Source of the DNA: Azoarcus sp. | Lineage (GTDB): Bacteria; Pseudomonadota; Gammaproteobacteria; Burkholderiales; Rhodocyclaceae | Length of the DNA: 64,000 nucleotides | Reading direction: 5' to 3' | Assembly (NCBI GenBank): GCA_031258965.1 | Contig: JAIRMC010000106.1 | Span: 1 to 64,000 of the forward strand | In this document: positions 1 through 10,547 of the stretch, piece by piece | Layout of the letters: each line of letters opens with the position of its first letter | Position numbering within the stretch: the stretch's first letter is position 1 | Notes under the pieces: model-generated | Told to the model about the DNA's origin: nothing | Seen by the model: only the letters and a program-made list of their open reading frames with translations | Database searches by the model: none | Program-made: the position numbers and the translations under genes

Positions 1-1627
1 GGCCATTGACGCCGCTCTTGGCGAACCACAGTTGCGAATAATCGAGGCCCTCGAAGATCAACGTATCCTCGCCCTGCATATCGAAGATCGTATCGGCCCC
101 GTCGCCCGCGGCGAAGTAATAAGTCTCGTCGCCCGCGCTGTCATAGAGATAATCGTCGCCCGCGCCGCCGCGCACCGTATCGTTGCCCGCCTCGCCGTAG
201 AGGCGATCCGCCCCCGCGCCGCCGCGCAACGCATCACTGCCCGCGCCGCCGTAGAGGATGTCGATGCCATCGTCGCCGTTGAGCGTATCGTTGCCCGCGC
301 CGCCGCGCAGCGTGTCGTTGCCGGCGCCGCCCGCGTAATAGTCGTCGCCCGCGCCGCCGACGAGACTGTCGCCGTCGTCCGTGCCGGTGATCGCCTCATG
401 GACGGGAATATCGGCCTCGTGCCACACCGTGCCGTCGGCGAAATGGATTTCCGTGATGGTGGCCCCGCCGCTGCTGAAATAGCCCTCGATCGTGATCCCG
501 TCCGTTTCGCTCTCGCCCAGGCGCAGTTCCAGATCGTCGCCGACCCGTATCCCCGTAACCTCCGCGGGCAGGATGCCCTCGTCGAACTCGATGATGTCGG
601 CGGCGCCGCTCGTCATGATCCGGTCCTGCCCGTCGCCGCGCCCGAACTGGTACGTATTCTGTGACTCGATATAGGCCCACAGCGTGTCGTTGCCCTTGCC
701 GCCGCGGAAGACGTTCGTGCCGCCGACGCTGACCAGGATGTCGTCGCCCGCGCCGCCATCGAGCAGATTGTTAAGGTAGCCGCCAACCAGATAGTCGTTG
801 CCCGCGCCGCCGTAGAGCCGGTTGTTGCCGTAGTTGTCACCGCCGGCCGCCACAATGTCGTTGCCGTCGTCGCCATACAGTACGTTGTTGCCCTCGTCGC
901 CGATCAACAGATCGTTGCCGTCACCGCCATGTAGTTCGTCGTCGCCGTCCACGCCGGAGGGATTGGCGTAGAGGTGGTCGAGGCTGTTCCAGTTGTCGGG
1001 GCCGATGCCGGTGACGCCGTCAAGGTGGTAATCCTGAAACTGGGAACCGTCGCCGCCTGTCAGCACATCGTCGCCCGCGCCGCCCCACAGCGTATCGTTG
1101 CCCCCACCGCCATGCAGGATGTCGTTGCCGCCCGGGACAAACTCGCCATCGCCGTACAGGATGTCGTCGCCGCCATCGCCGTACAGCACGTCGTTGCCCA
1201 GCGTGCCGTCCAGATGGTCATTGCCCGCGCCGCCGTCCAGCAGGTCGTCTTCATCGCCGCCAGAGAGTCTGTCGTTGCCCGCGCCGCCGAGTAGCGTGTC
1301 GTCGCCCTCGTCGCCCCACAGATCATCGTCGCCGTCGCCGCCGTCCAGCAGGTCGTCTTCATCGCCGAGGTCGTCTATATCGCCGCCAACGAGTGTGTCG
1401 TTGCCCGCGCCACCGAGTATCGTGTCGCCGCCATCGCCGCCAGAGAGTGCGTCGTTGCCCGCGCCGCCGTCCAGCGTGTCGTTGCCGCCGTGGCCAGCCA
1501 GAACGTCGTTATTCCCGGTGCCACGCACCACATCGTCAGCGACAAGATCATAGCGCTGGGTGACAGGATTCCAGTCGCCCAAGCCGTATAAGCCACCACC
1601 CGGATAATCCACATAGTCCACAGCCAT
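1..1627 (-). CDS. RTX / hemolysin-type calcium-binding repeat protein (3' end outside window)
   Basis: Reverse complement from ATG at 1627 reads MAVDYVDYPGGGLYGLGDWNPVTQRYDLVADDVVRGTGNNDVLAGHGGNDTLDGGAGNDALSGGDGG..., many GGxGxDxLx nonapeptides, open to position 1; GAGGAG RBS upstream of the ATG. The ORF track lists only shadow frames here. Confidence 0.92.
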   Translation of the reverse strand, partial: MAVDYVDYPGGGLYGLGDWNPVTQRYDLVADDVVRGTGNNDVLAGHGGNDTLDGGAGNDALSGGDGGDTILGGAGNDTLVGGDIDDLGDEDDLLDGGDGDDDLWGDEGDDTLLGGAGNDRLSGGDEDDLLDGGAGNDHLDGTLGNDVLYGDGGDDILYGDGEFVPGGNDILHGGGGNDTLWGGAGDDVLTGGDGSQFQDYHLDGVTGIGPDNWNSLDHLYANPSGVDGDDELHGGDGNDLLIGDEGNNVLYGDDGNDIVAAGGDNYGNNRLYGGAGNDYLVGGYLNNLLDGGAGDDILVSVGGTNVFRGGKGNDTLWAYIESQNTYQFGRGDGQDRIMTSGAADIIEFDEGILPAEVTGIRVGDDLELRLGESETDGITIEGYFSSGGATITEIHFADGTVWHEADIPVHEAITGTDDGDSLVGGAGDDYYAGGAGNDTLRGGAGNDTLNGDDGIDILYGGAGSDALRGGAGADRLYGEAGNDTVRGGAGDDYLYDSAGDETYYFAAGDGADTIFDMQGEDTLIFEGLDYSQLWFAKSGVNG

Positions 1628-1991
1628 TTTCTGCTCCTCAAAGTCATGCGGTCTCTAACCGCTCGATTAAACCCCCGGCAGGACGGGATGCCCGCCGGGG
1701 AATACGTTCAATACGTGCTACAGGGTGCGTCACGGCGCTGCGCGCCTTTAAAAACTACGCGATGGATTGCCCCACGGCGCTTCGCGCCTCGCATTCGAAC
1801 GTAGGGGCACGCCGTGCCCTTACAATCCAGTGCCCGGAGCGGCCTCTGCGTGTCGCGCAGGTTGTGTTTGGTGCGCGGAGGTACCGCCACGAGTTGCGGA
1901 GGTAGGGATGCGGTGCGAGGCGGTACCGCCGCGCGGTGTGGCGGCATGAACGCGCAACGCAGAGGCACGCCGGGGTGGCGTCTGACGACGG

Positions 1992-2031
1992 AAAAAATCC
2001 CGCGTGGTCTTCGGTCACGCGGGATTTTTTT
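1992..2031. terminator. Rho-independent, bidirectional-looking terminator
   Basis: aaaaaatcccgcgtg-gtcttcggt-cacgcgggattttttt: perfect stem flanked by A and T tracts. Confidence 0.85.
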
Positions 2032-2413
2032 CGTCAACGGCAGGCTATGCGCCGGCCGGCCGGTCGACCGCAAGAAGCGTGTCATGTGATGTGTCCTCTG
2101 TTTATGGGGTGTCGTGCCAGTTTTTCTGTCCTGCCCGGCGTGAAATTTCCCGCAAGTCTATACACCCATTCCGTGCCGGTCAATCGCACCACTATCCATT
2201 TTTTTGTCTATGAATATTTACCGCATGAGGGATGGCGGTTCGCCGATCCCGATCTGGCCCGTAATGTCTCTACAGCAAGCCTTTTGCGCGGGTCGACGTC
2301 ACCGCCATCCCGGATGATAAAATTCCGGCCCACAAACGGGTGGCGCTGTTGGAACAACCGCGGCAGTGACCCGCATCAGGCCAGCATGCGCTGACATTCC
2401 CGGGCCGCACAAC

Positions 2414-2450
2414 AAAACGGCGGCCCCTCACCGGCCGGGCCGCCGTTTTT
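2414..2450. terminator. Rho-independent terminator
   Basis: aaaacggcggccc...gggccgccgttttt hairpin with T tract. Confidence 0.8.
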
Positions 2451-2675
2451 AAACCCACGGCGTGGCGGGCTGCTGCGTCGGGGCGTGGTTTCAGTATGTG
2501 TTACAGGGTGCGCCTGTCGTGCGGGGCGCTTTTCTTTTTGGCGTTCCGGGGGGATGTGTATCGCCGTGGGTTGGCGTTCCGGAGGCGGCAGGGGCAGGAC
2601 GATGGCAGGGGCAGAAAAAGACGGGATGCCGGGGCGGGGCAGCCCCGGTTTTTTCCGGCAGGCGGGGCGGCGGGG

Positions 2676-3410
2676 GTGAGGCCAGGGCAGCGCGTCGCCG
2701 GGCAGACGGCCTGGGTGCTGCATACCCTGCCGTGGCGCGAGACGAGCCTGATCGTCGAGGTCTTTGCGCGCGATCATGGCCGGGTCGCGCTCGTCGCCAA
2801 GGGCGCGCGGCGGCCCTTGTCGGCGCTGCGCGGGGTGTTGATGGCTTTCCAGCCGCTCCTGCTCGACTGGTCGGGCGGCGGCGAACTCAAGACGCTGATC
2901 CGGGGCGAATGGCGCGGCGGGCAAGCCTTGCTCGCCGGGCGCGCGCTGCTGTGCGGTTACTATCTGAATGAACTTTTGCTCAGGCTGACCGGGCGCGAAG
3001 ACCCGCATCCGGCCCTGTTCGATGCCTACGAGGCGGCCATGACGGCGCTGGGCCGGGGGGAGCGTCTGTCCTTGCTGTTGCGCCGCTTCGAGCTGAGGCT
3101 GCTGCGCGAACTCGGCTATGGCGCCATGCTCGATACCGATGGCGATGGCCGTCCGATCCGGCCCGACCGGCGCTATACCTATATAATCGAGCGCGGCCCC
3201 CGGCCTTGCGCGGAAGATGGGGAACGGGCGGCGGAGGACGCGGGCGTGCCCGTCGGCGGTCAGGCGCTGATCGACCTTGCCGCGGGCGATTTCAGCCGCG
3301 CCGCGACGCTGGCCGATGCCGGGCGTCTGTTGCGCGCGCTCATCGACCATCACCTCGGCGGGCAGCTTTTGCAATCCCGCCGGGTGTTCAAGGAGTTGCA
3401 GGAACTGTGA
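2676..3410 (+). CDS. recO: DNA repair protein RecO
   Basis: [47 protein letters not shown]...; GTG start at 2676 gives a typical length (ORF track opens at 2496); followed by pdxJ. Confidence 0.88.
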   Translation: MRPGQRVAGQTAWVLHTLPWRETSLIVEVFARDHGRVALVAKGARRPLSALRGVLMAFQPLLLDWSGGGELKTLIRGEWRGGQALLAGRALLCGYYLNELLLRLTGREDPHPALFDAYEAAMTALGRGERLSLLLRRFELRLLRELGYGAMLDTDGDGRPIRPDRRYTYIIERGPRPCAEDGERAAEDAGVPVGGQALIDLAAGDFSRAATLADAGRLLRALIDHHLGGQLLQSRRVFKELQEL

Positions 3411-4162
3411 TCGAACTCGGCGTCAATATCGACCATGTGGCAACGCTGCGGCAGGCGCGGCGCACCTGGGAACCCGATCCGGCATGGGCGGCGGTCGAAG
3501 CGCATCTTGGCGGCGCGGACGGCATCACCGTCCATCTGCGCGAAGACCGCCGCCACATCAACGACGATGACGTGCGAAGGTTGCGCGAACTCACCCAGAT
3601 CAAGCTCAACCTCGAAATGGCGGCGACCGATGAGATGGTCGGCATTGCCTGCCGTCTCAAGCCCGAAATGGCAATGTTGGTGCCCGAGGGGCGGCAGGAA
3701 GTCACCACCGAGGGCGGACTCGATGTCGCCGCCCAGGAAATGACGCTGCGCGAGCGCATTGCCCGGCTGGCGGACGCGGGCATTATCGCCAGCGTATTCA
3801 TCGACGCCGACCCGGCGCAGATCGACGCCGCGGCGCGGATCGGCGCGCGCGTCTGCGAGATCCACACCGGCCCCTATGCCCACGCCTTCCATGGCGCGGG
3901 ACGGGATGCCGGCAGCCCGGCGGTGCGTTTCGAACTCGACAAAGTGCGCCTGGCGGGCGAGGCTGCGCGCGCGGCGGGGATGCGTTTCAACGCCGGGCAT
4001 GCGCTCAACTACTATAACGTGCAGCCGGTGGCCGCGCTCGCGGGTGTGCGCGAATTGCACATCGGCCACGCCATCATTAGCCGCGCTGTGTTCGTCGGCC
4101 TGCGCGGCGCGGTGGCCGAAATGAAGCGCCTGATGCGCGAAGCGGCGGAAGCGTCCGCATGA
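3407..4162 (+). CDS. pdxJ: Pyridoxine 5'-phosphate synthase
   Basis: [25 protein letters not shown]...[18 protein letters not shown] start overlapping the recO stop. Confidence 0.95.
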   Translation: MIELGVNIDHVATLRQARRTWEPDPAWAAVEAHLGGADGITVHLREDRRHINDDDVRRLRELTQIKLNLEMAATDEMVGIACRLKPEMAMLVPEGRQEVTTEGGLDVAAQEMTLRERIARLADAGIIASVFIDADPAQIDAAARIGARVCEIHTGPYAHAFHGAGRDAGSPAVRFELDKVRLAGEAARAAGMRFNAGHALNYYNVQPVAALAGVRELHIGHAIISRAVFVGLRGAVAEMKRLMREAAEASA

Positions 4163-4536
4163 TCTACGGCGTTGGAACCGACATTGTCCAAATCGAGCGC
4201 CTGCGCGCGATGTTTGGCCGCCACGGCGAAGCGTTTGCGATCCGCATCCTCGCGCCGTCCGAACACGAGGCATGGCGATCCGCCCGCGATCCGGCCCGTT
4301 TTCTCGCCAAACGCTTTGCGGCCAAGGAAGCCTTCGGCAAGGCGCTCGGCATTGGTATATCGGCTCCGGCGACCCTGCATGCGCTGGCGGTGGAGCACGA
4401 CGCCTCCGGCAAACCCTCTTTCGGTTACGATGAGCGCCTTGCCGCCCACATGGCGGCGCAAGGCTTGTCCGCTCATCTCAGCCTGAGCGACGAACGCGAT
4501 TATGTCATTGCCTTTGCGGTGATCGAATGCCAATAG
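4159..4536 (+). CDS. acpS: Holo-[acyl-carrier-protein] synthase
   Basis: [15 protein letters not shown]...[22 protein letters not shown] overlap with pdxJ. Confidence 0.95.
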   Translation: MIYGVGTDIVQIERLRAMFGRHGEAFAIRILAPSEHEAWRSARDPARFLAKRFAAKEAFGKALGIGISAPATLHALAVEHDASGKPSFGYDERLAAHMAAQGLSAHLSLSDERDYVIAFAVIECQ

Positions 4537-5672
4537 ATGCCACACCCCTCCAATTGCCGCGCGGCAATCTGATGATCGACGTCGCGGGCGCCGCGCTCGG
4601 CGACGGGGAACGCGAGCGCCTGTGCGATCCGAGAGTCGGCGGCGTCATCTTTTTTGCGCGCAACTATACTGATTCCGCGCAACTGCGCGCGCTCGCTACC
4701 GAGATCCGCGCCCTGCGCTCGCCGCCGCTCGTGATCGCGGTCGATCACGAAGGCGGACGAGTGCAGCGGTTTCGCGGCGACGGTTTTACCCGCCTGCCCG
4801 CGATGCGCACGATTGGCGCCTTGTGGGAGGACGATCATGTCGAAGCCCTGGCGGGTGCGCGGGCGGCGGGCTTCGTCCTCGCGGCGGAACTCGTCGCCCA
4901 CGGCATCGATTTGAGCTTTGCGCCGGTGCTCGATCTCGACCACGGTTGCAGCCGCGCCATTGGCAACCGCGCCTTTCACCGCGATCCCGCCGTGGTCGCG
5001 GCCTTGGCGCAGGCGCTCGTGGCGGGCATGGCCGAGGCGGGCATGGGCGCGGTCGGCAAGCACTTCCCCGGACACGGCTATGTCGAGGCCGATTCGCACC
5101 ACGATGTGCCGGTCGATGAGCGCGCGTTCGAGACAATCTGGGCCGACGACATGGCGCCGTACCGGCACAGGCTGCTGCGGCAATTGACCGGCGTCATGCC
5201 CGCCCACGTCGTCTATTCGCATGCCGAACCGCGAAACCCCGGCCCGGCGGGCTTTTCGCAATTCTGGCTGAAAGACATACTGCGCGACAGGCTGGGGTTT
5301 AACGGCGTCATTTTCAGCGATGATCTCAACATGGCGGGCGCGCTCGTGGCCGGGGACATCGTGGCGAGGGTGTCGACCGCCGCGGCTGCCGGGTGCGACA
5401 TGCTGCTCGTCTGCAACCGTCCCGATCTCGTCGCCGAACTGCTCTCGCGCGGAATGCCTGACGCCGATGCCGCCAGCCTCGCGCGGCTTGCCGCGCTCGC
5501 CCCGCCCGCGCCGCGGCCCCAGCTTGCCGATCCATTCGCGCTTGAATTGCATCTACCTTATTTGCAGGCGCGCGAGAAAGTTTTGGCACTTTCCGCCATG
5601 GATTCCGTGGACAATTCCACGCTGGCGGCAGCGACGATCGGCGCGGAACGACAAAACAAACCACTGCTGTAA
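4527..5672 (+). CDS. nagZ: Beta-N-acetylhexosaminidase
   Basis: AVDHEGGRVQRFR, GKHFPGHG and FSDDLNM motifs. Confidence 0.94.
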   Translation: MPIDATPLQLPRGNLMIDVAGAALGDGERERLCDPRVGGVIFFARNYTDSAQLRALATEIRALRSPPLVIAVDHEGGRVQRFRGDGFTRLPAMRTIGALWEDDHVEALAGARAAGFVLAAELVAHGIDLSFAPVLDLDHGCSRAIGNRAFHRDPAVVAALAQALVAGMAEAGMGAVGKHFPGHGYVEADSHHDVPVDERAFETIWADDMAPYRHRLLRQLTGVMPAHVVYSHAEPRNPGPAGFSQFWLKDILRDRLGFNGVIFSDDLNMAGALVAGDIVARVSTAAAAGCDMLLVCNRPDLVAELLSRGMPDADAASLARLAALAPPAPRPQLADPFALELHLPYLQAREKVLALSAMDSVDNSTLAAATIGAERQNKPLL

Positions 5673-5706
5673 ACCTGAAATGGATCCCGCATTTCCTGGG
5701 GAGAAA

Positions 5707-6624
5707 ATGCAGAAAGCAGATCATTTCCTCATTCTTTTCTTCGCCGCGCTTTGCGGATGGGCTTTTCCATTGCAATCCATCGGCGGCGATGGCGCGGAAA
5801 AGATACTGGATGCGGCGAATCCAGCGGGAAAAGTCTTGCGCCTGGGAATCGCGCCGTTTTATTCCGCGCCCGCGTTGCTGCGCACGCATCATCCTTTGCG
5901 CGATCATCTCTCGCGTGTTCTCAAAACCGATGTCGTCGTCTATTCCGCGCGCGACCATGAGCGTTTCCTGGGCAGCGCGCTCGACGCCGGTTACGACATC
6001 GTTATTTCTCCCGTGCATTTCCTGCCGATGCTGGCCCAGGCCGGTTTCACGCCATTGGTGCGTTACCGCGCGCCGCTTGAGCTGCTGCTCATCGTGCGGA
6101 AAGACAGCGGCATCGAGCGGCTCGCCGATCTGCGCGGACGCCGCATCGGCTTGCCAGACCGCCTCTCGCTCTATCACATTCTTGGCATGAAGTGGCTGGA
6201 TACCCTCGATCTGCGTCCGGAAACGGATTACACATTGAGCGAGACTCCTTCGCACATGGCCCTGTTGCTGGCCGTGCATGCCGGTCAGACCGACGTTGGC
6301 GTGACTGGGCATCCTCCCTTGCTTTTGCTCGATGCGAACGTGCGCGACCGCCTCAAGGCGCTCGATGTCGGTCATCCGGTGTTTCCGTCGCTGGTGACGC
6401 TGGCGCATGCCGATTTGGGCGGCAAGGAAATCGGGCGTATTCGCGCCGCGCTCGAAGTCTTTCCCGAAAGTCCGGAAGGCCGGCGTTTTTTCGCCAGTTC
6501 GGGCTATGGCGGTTATGTTCCGGCCACGATGAACGATGTGAAGCAGGCTCGCAGCTATGAACCGCTGGTTCGCCGGTTCCTGACTTCCAGCCAGGATATT
6601 GCCAGGGAGCCGGATGGGCAATGA
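5707..6624 (+). CDS. PhnD/SsuA-like phosphate/phosphonate ABC substrate-binding protein
   Basis: RLGIAPFYSAPALLRTHHPLRDHLSRVLKTDVVVYSARDHERFL...; start chosen at 5707 (GGGGAG RBS). Confidence 0.75.
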   Translation: MQKADHFLILFFAALCGWAFPLQSIGGDGAEKILDAANPAGKVLRLGIAPFYSAPALLRTHHPLRDHLSRVLKTDVVVYSARDHERFLGSALDAGYDIVISPVHFLPMLAQAGFTPLVRYRAPLELLLIVRKDSGIERLADLRGRRIGLPDRLSLYHILGMKWLDTLDLRPETDYTLSETPSHMALLLAVHAGQTDVGVTGHPPLLLLDANVRDRLKALDVGHPVFPSLVTLAHADLGGKEIGRIRAALEVFPESPEGRRFFASSGYGGYVPATMNDVKQARSYEPLVRRFLTSSQDIAREPDGQ

Positions 6625-8443
6625 TCCTGCGGGCGGTTCGCTTGAAGCCGCGTTCGATTCGCGCGCCTTCCTGCGTAGCGTGCCCGAGACGCCGGGCGTC
6701 TACCGCATGATCGGCGTGGACGATCAAGTGCTCTACGTCGGCAAGGCCAAGAATCTCAAACGGCGGGTATCGAGCTATTTTCGCGGGAGCCTGCCGAGTC
6801 CGCGCATCGCCATGATGGTGGCGCGGATCGCGCGCGTGGACATCACGCCGACACGCTCGGAGGCCGAGGCGCTACTGCTCGAAAACAACCTCATCAAGAG
6901 CCTGGCCCCGCGTTACAACATCCTGTTCCGGGACGACAAAAGCTATCCCTACATCGAATTGTCGGGCGACGAGTTTCCGCGCCTCGCTTATCATCGCGGG
7001 GCTTTCGCCAAGGGGGCGCGGTATTTCGGCCCGTTTCCCAGTTCCCATGCGGTGCGCGAGAGTATCCATTTATTGCAGAAAACCTTCCGGTTGCGCACTT
7101 GCGAAAACAGCGTTTTCCAGAACCGCTCGCGTCCCTGCCTGCTCGCGCAGATCAAGCGTTGCAGCGCGCCCTGCGTGGCGAAGATCGGGCGCGGCGCCTA
7201 TGCCGCCGAAGTGCGGTTGGCGAGCCGTTTTCTCGACGGACAGGCAAACGAGGTCATCGACGAGCTCGGCGCGCGCATGCAGGATGCCGCTGGTCGGTTG
7301 GCCTTCGAGGAAGCGGCGGCCTGTCGAGACCAGGTCAGGGTGTTGCAGACGGTGCTGCATCGCCAGTTCGTCGAGAGCCGCAAGGATGAAGACGTCGACA
7401 TCATCGCCGCGGCAGCCTCCGGCGGCATGGTCTGCGTGAATATCGCCATGGTGCGCGGCGGTCGCCATCTCGGCGACAGACCGCAGTTCCCGAGCGGCGC
7501 CATAGTGGAGGATGCCGGGGACGGGCTGGCCGCCTTCGTCGAACAGCATTACGCCATGCATCCGTTACCGGCGCGGATATTGGTCGGTCTGTCCGTCGAG
7601 GCGGTGCGCGAGGCGCTGGCCGAAATCTCCGGCAACCCGCCCGCACTGGCCCTGCCGCGCCATGCCGCCGAAAAGGCGTGGATGGAAATGGCGGAAAAGA
7701 ACGCCCGGTTGGCCATCGAAGCGCGCTTGCGCGACGCGGGCCGGACCGGCGAGCGCCTGCAAGCCCTGCGCGAGGCGCTCGATCTGCCTGAACTTCCGGC
7801 GCGCATCGAATGTTTCGACATCAGCCATACCATGGGTGAAGCCACTGTCGCATCCTGCGTTGTGTGCGTCGATGGCGCCATGAAGCGTAGCGAATACCGG
7901 CGCTACAACATCAGCGGTATCGCGCCGGGGGACGATTTCGCCGCCATGCGCCAGGTGTTGGAACGGCGCTACGAGAAAGTCGCGGCGGGGGAGGGCGTCT
8001 GTCCCGATCTCATCCTGATCGACGGCGGACGCGGGCAGGTGGGCGCGGCGGCGGCCATCCTGGCCGAAGTAGGCCTCAAGGCGGTCAACATGGTCGGCGT
8101 TGCCAAGGGAGAAGGGCGGAAAGCGGGGCTGGAGACACTGATTTTCCCCGATGGGCGCGAGGGCATGAGCCTTGGCGGCCAATCGTCGGCCCTGCATCTG
8201 GTGATCGAAATCCGCGACGAGGCCCATCGTTTCGCCATCGCCGGACACCGCGCCCGCCGGGGCAAGGCGAGAACCCGTTCGAGGCTGGAAGACGTTCCTG
8301 GCATCGGCCCGGCGCGCCGCCGCGCGCTGCTTGCCGCCTTCGGCGGCCTCGATGGCGTTTGCGTCGCCACCGTTGAAGACCTTTGCCGCGTCGCGGGTGT
8401 CAACCGTAAACTGGCTGAGCAGATATACTCCGTGTTGCACTGA
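6614..8443 (+). CDS. uvrC: Excinuclease ABC subunit C
   Basis: VPETPGVYRMIGVDDQVLYVGKAKNLKRRVSSYF..., C-terminal HhH region DVPGIGPARRRALLAAFGG. Confidence 0.97.
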   Translation: MGNDPAGGSLEAAFDSRAFLRSVPETPGVYRMIGVDDQVLYVGKAKNLKRRVSSYFRGSLPSPRIAMMVARIARVDITPTRSEAEALLLENNLIKSLAPRYNILFRDDKSYPYIELSGDEFPRLAYHRGAFAKGARYFGPFPSSHAVRESIHLLQKTFRLRTCENSVFQNRSRPCLLAQIKRCSAPCVAKIGRGAYAAEVRLASRFLDGQANEVIDELGARMQDAAGRLAFEEAAACRDQVRVLQTVLHRQFVESRKDEDVDIIAAAASGGMVCVNIAMVRGGRHLGDRPQFPSGAIVEDAGDGLAAFVEQHYAMHPLPARILVGLSVEAVREALAEISGNPPALALPRHAAEKAWMEMAEKNARLAIEARLRDAGRTGERLQALREALDLPELPARIECFDISHTMGEATVASCVVCVDGAMKRSEYRRYNISGIAPGDDFAAMRQVLERRYEKVAAGEGVCPDLILIDGGRGQVGAAAAILAEVGLKAVNMVGVAKGEGRKAGLETLIFPDGREGMSLGGQSSALHLVIEIRDEAHRFAIAGHRARRGKARTRSRLEDVPGIGPARRRALLAAFGGLDGVCVATVEDLCRVAGVNRKLAEQIYSVLH

Positions 8444-8472
8444 ACAACGAAGATGAAGGCGGGCGCGCCGCG

Positions 8473-9045
8473 ATGCGAATCAACATTCCCAACCTGCTGA
8501 CCTGGGCGCGAATCGCCTTGATCCCGGTTTTCATTGGCATCTTCTATTTGCCCGACGGCTGGATGGGCATGGCGCAGAAAAACCTGCTGGCCATGACGCT
8601 TTTCGTCGCCGCGGCGATAACCGATTGGCTCGACGGTTATCTCGCCCGCGTCCTGCGGCAGGTTTCGGCCTTCGGCGCTTTTCTCGATCCCGTGGCCGAC
8701 AAGCTGATGGTGGCCACAGCGCTCATCATGCTGGTGCAGCTCTCGCGCGTCGATGTGCTCATCGCCATCATCATCATCGGGCGCGAAATCACCATTTCGG
8801 CCCTGCGCGAGTGGATGGCGCGCGTGGGCGAATCGACGAGCGTGGCCGTGGCTTATATCGGCAAGCTCAAGACGACGGCGCAAATGTCCGCCATTCCGGC
8901 GCTACTCTACGACGAGCCGCTTCTCGGCATTGACCTCCGCCTCATCGGCAGCGTCCTGATCTACATCGCCGCCGCGCTGACCTTGTGGTCGATGGGGTAT
9001 TACCTCAATCGCGCCATGCCCACGCTCGCCAAACGGGAAGAGTGA
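8473..9045 (+). CDS. pgsA: CDP-diacylglycerol--glycerol-3-phosphate 3-phosphatidyltransferase
   Basis: MRINIPNLLTWARIALIPVFI..., ITDWLDGYLAR...GAFLDPVADKL motif; next to uvrC. Confidence 0.95.
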   Translation: MRINIPNLLTWARIALIPVFIGIFYLPDGWMGMAQKNLLAMTLFVAAAITDWLDGYLARVLRQVSAFGAFLDPVADKLMVATALIMLVQLSRVDVLIAIIIIGREITISALREWMARVGESTSVAVAYIGKLKTTAQMSAIPALLYDEPLLGIDLRLIGSVLIYIAAALTLWSMGYYLNRAMPTLAKREE

Positions 9046-9317
9046 GGTCGGGCGGCGTTTCCTTGCTTTCGGTGCGAGCGCTTTCCCCTCCGTCATTGCA
9101 GCGAGGCAAGCAACCCAGTTCGACGTCGCGCTGGCGATCCGTAGCGTATTCGTTGCCATAACGCGGGGGTTTCTGGAACTGCTTTTCGCGGGAGACGAGG
9201 TTTTTATAATCGGAACAGGTTGACATGAAAACATTAATGGTAATAATTATCGTTTGTGGACTTCGTTGTTGACTCGATGATGCTGCGTATGCACTTTACG
9301 GTCGGGCTGGGCTTGCC

Positions 9318-10547
9318 ATGACAGGCTTTTCTTATCTCTGCCTTACGGCCCAGGGAGCGGAGATGCGCGGCCAGATGGACGCGCCGGACGAGGCTGTCGC
9401 GCGCCGTCAGTTGCGGGAACAGGGCTTGAAAGTCTTGAGTATCGCGGAGGGCGTCGCCAGCGGCGAAGGCGCGATGGCGGCCTTGCGCGCCATCGCATAT
9501 GGAATTTCCCGTTACCGTTCCATCAGCGCCAACGACCGGGTGCTTTTTTTTCGCCAAATGCAATTGATGCTGAAGGCCGGACACACGATATTGGAGGCGC
9601 TGGCCGCGTCGGCCCGCTTGACCGCGAAGGCGCGGCTCGCCGACAGCCTGGGCCGCGTGGCTGTCGGCATCCAGCGCGGCAACAGTCTGGCGGCGGCCTG
9701 CGCCGGGGAAAAAGAGCTTTTCAACCGGCTGGCCCTGAAGCTGATCGAGGCGGGCGAGGCGTCCGGCGAATTGGGCGCGGTGTTCGAGCGCCTGGCGGGA
9801 CTGATCGAGCGGCGCGCCGAGGTGCGGCGGCAGCTCATTACGGCGCTGGTGTATCCAGGGTTCGTGCTGCTGGCCGCCATTGCGGTCATCATGTTTCTTG
9901 TAATCACGGTGATACCGCGTTTTACCCTTTTCCTGAGCGGGCGCGGCAAGGCGATACCCTGGGCGGCGCAGACCATGATGGATGTTTCCGACTGGCTGGC
10001 CCAGTGGGGCGAGGTGATCGCCGCGATTGCCCTGGGCATTGCCGTCGGCATTCCGTTGATGCGCCGGATACCGTCGGCGAAGCGGGTCATCGACCGTGCC
10101 GTGCTGGCATTTCCGGTGCTGGGCGTTACGCTCATCGTGGCGGCGATGGCGCAGGCGACGTGGATTTTCAGTGTGCTCGTCAAGAGCCGTCTCACGGTGC
10201 TGGAGTCCCTGCGCATCTGCGCGCAGGTGTCGGGCAACGCGACGTTTTCCGATGCGTTCGCGCAGGCGGCGGACGATGTGCTGGCGGGCAAGAGTCTTGC
10301 CGTTGCGCTGGAACGTCCGGCCTTGCCCCTGCTTGTGCGGCACATGGCGGCCATTGGCGAAAGAAGCGGGCAGATAGATGTGGTCATGGAGTCGCTGGGC
10401 GCGCATTACCAGAAGGTGCTGGACGCCCGCGTGAAGATGCTGGCTTCCATGATCGAACCCGTACTGACCGTGGTGATCGGCGGCGTGGTGGGCTTTGTCT
10501 ATTACGCTTTTTTCCAGGCCATGCTGACGGTTTCGACCGGGGGATGA
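9318..10547 (+). CDS. Type II secretion inner-membrane protein, GspF/PilC family
   Basis: VLFFRQMQLMLKAGHTILEAL..., MAAIGERSGQIDVVMESLGAHYQKVLDARVKMLASMIEPVLTVVIGGVVGF. Confidence 0.92.
   Translation: MTGFSYLCLTAQGAEMRGQMDAPDEAVARRQLREQGLKVLSIAEGVASGEGAMAALRAIAYGISRYRSISANDRVLFFRQMQLMLKAGHTILEALAASARLTAKARLADSLGRVAVGIQRGNSLAAACAGEKELFNRLALKLIEAGEASGELGAVFERLAGLIERRAEVRRQLITALVYPGFVLLAAIAVIMFLVITVIPRFTLFLSGRGKAIPWAAQTMMDVSDWLAQWGEVIAAIALGIAVGIPLMRRIPSAKRVIDRAVLAFPVLGVTLIVAAMAQATWIFSVLVKSRLTVLESLRICAQVSGNATFSDAFAQAADDVLAGKSLAVALERPALPLLVRHMAAIGERSGQIDVVMESLGAHYQKVLDARVKMLASMIEPVLTVVIGGVVGFVYYAFFQAMLTVSTGG

Noticed and set aside
32-1362. Plus-strand and out-of-frame ORFs such as 32..664 and 974..1294
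   Set aside because: Antisense/shadow frames of the RTX repeats; their Ala/Val/Arg-rich repetitive translations mirror the repeat codons.
1-1627. CRISPR-like or tandem-repeat array
   Set aside because: Repeats are in-frame protein repeats (RTX nonapeptides), with no constant repeat/unique spacer architecture.
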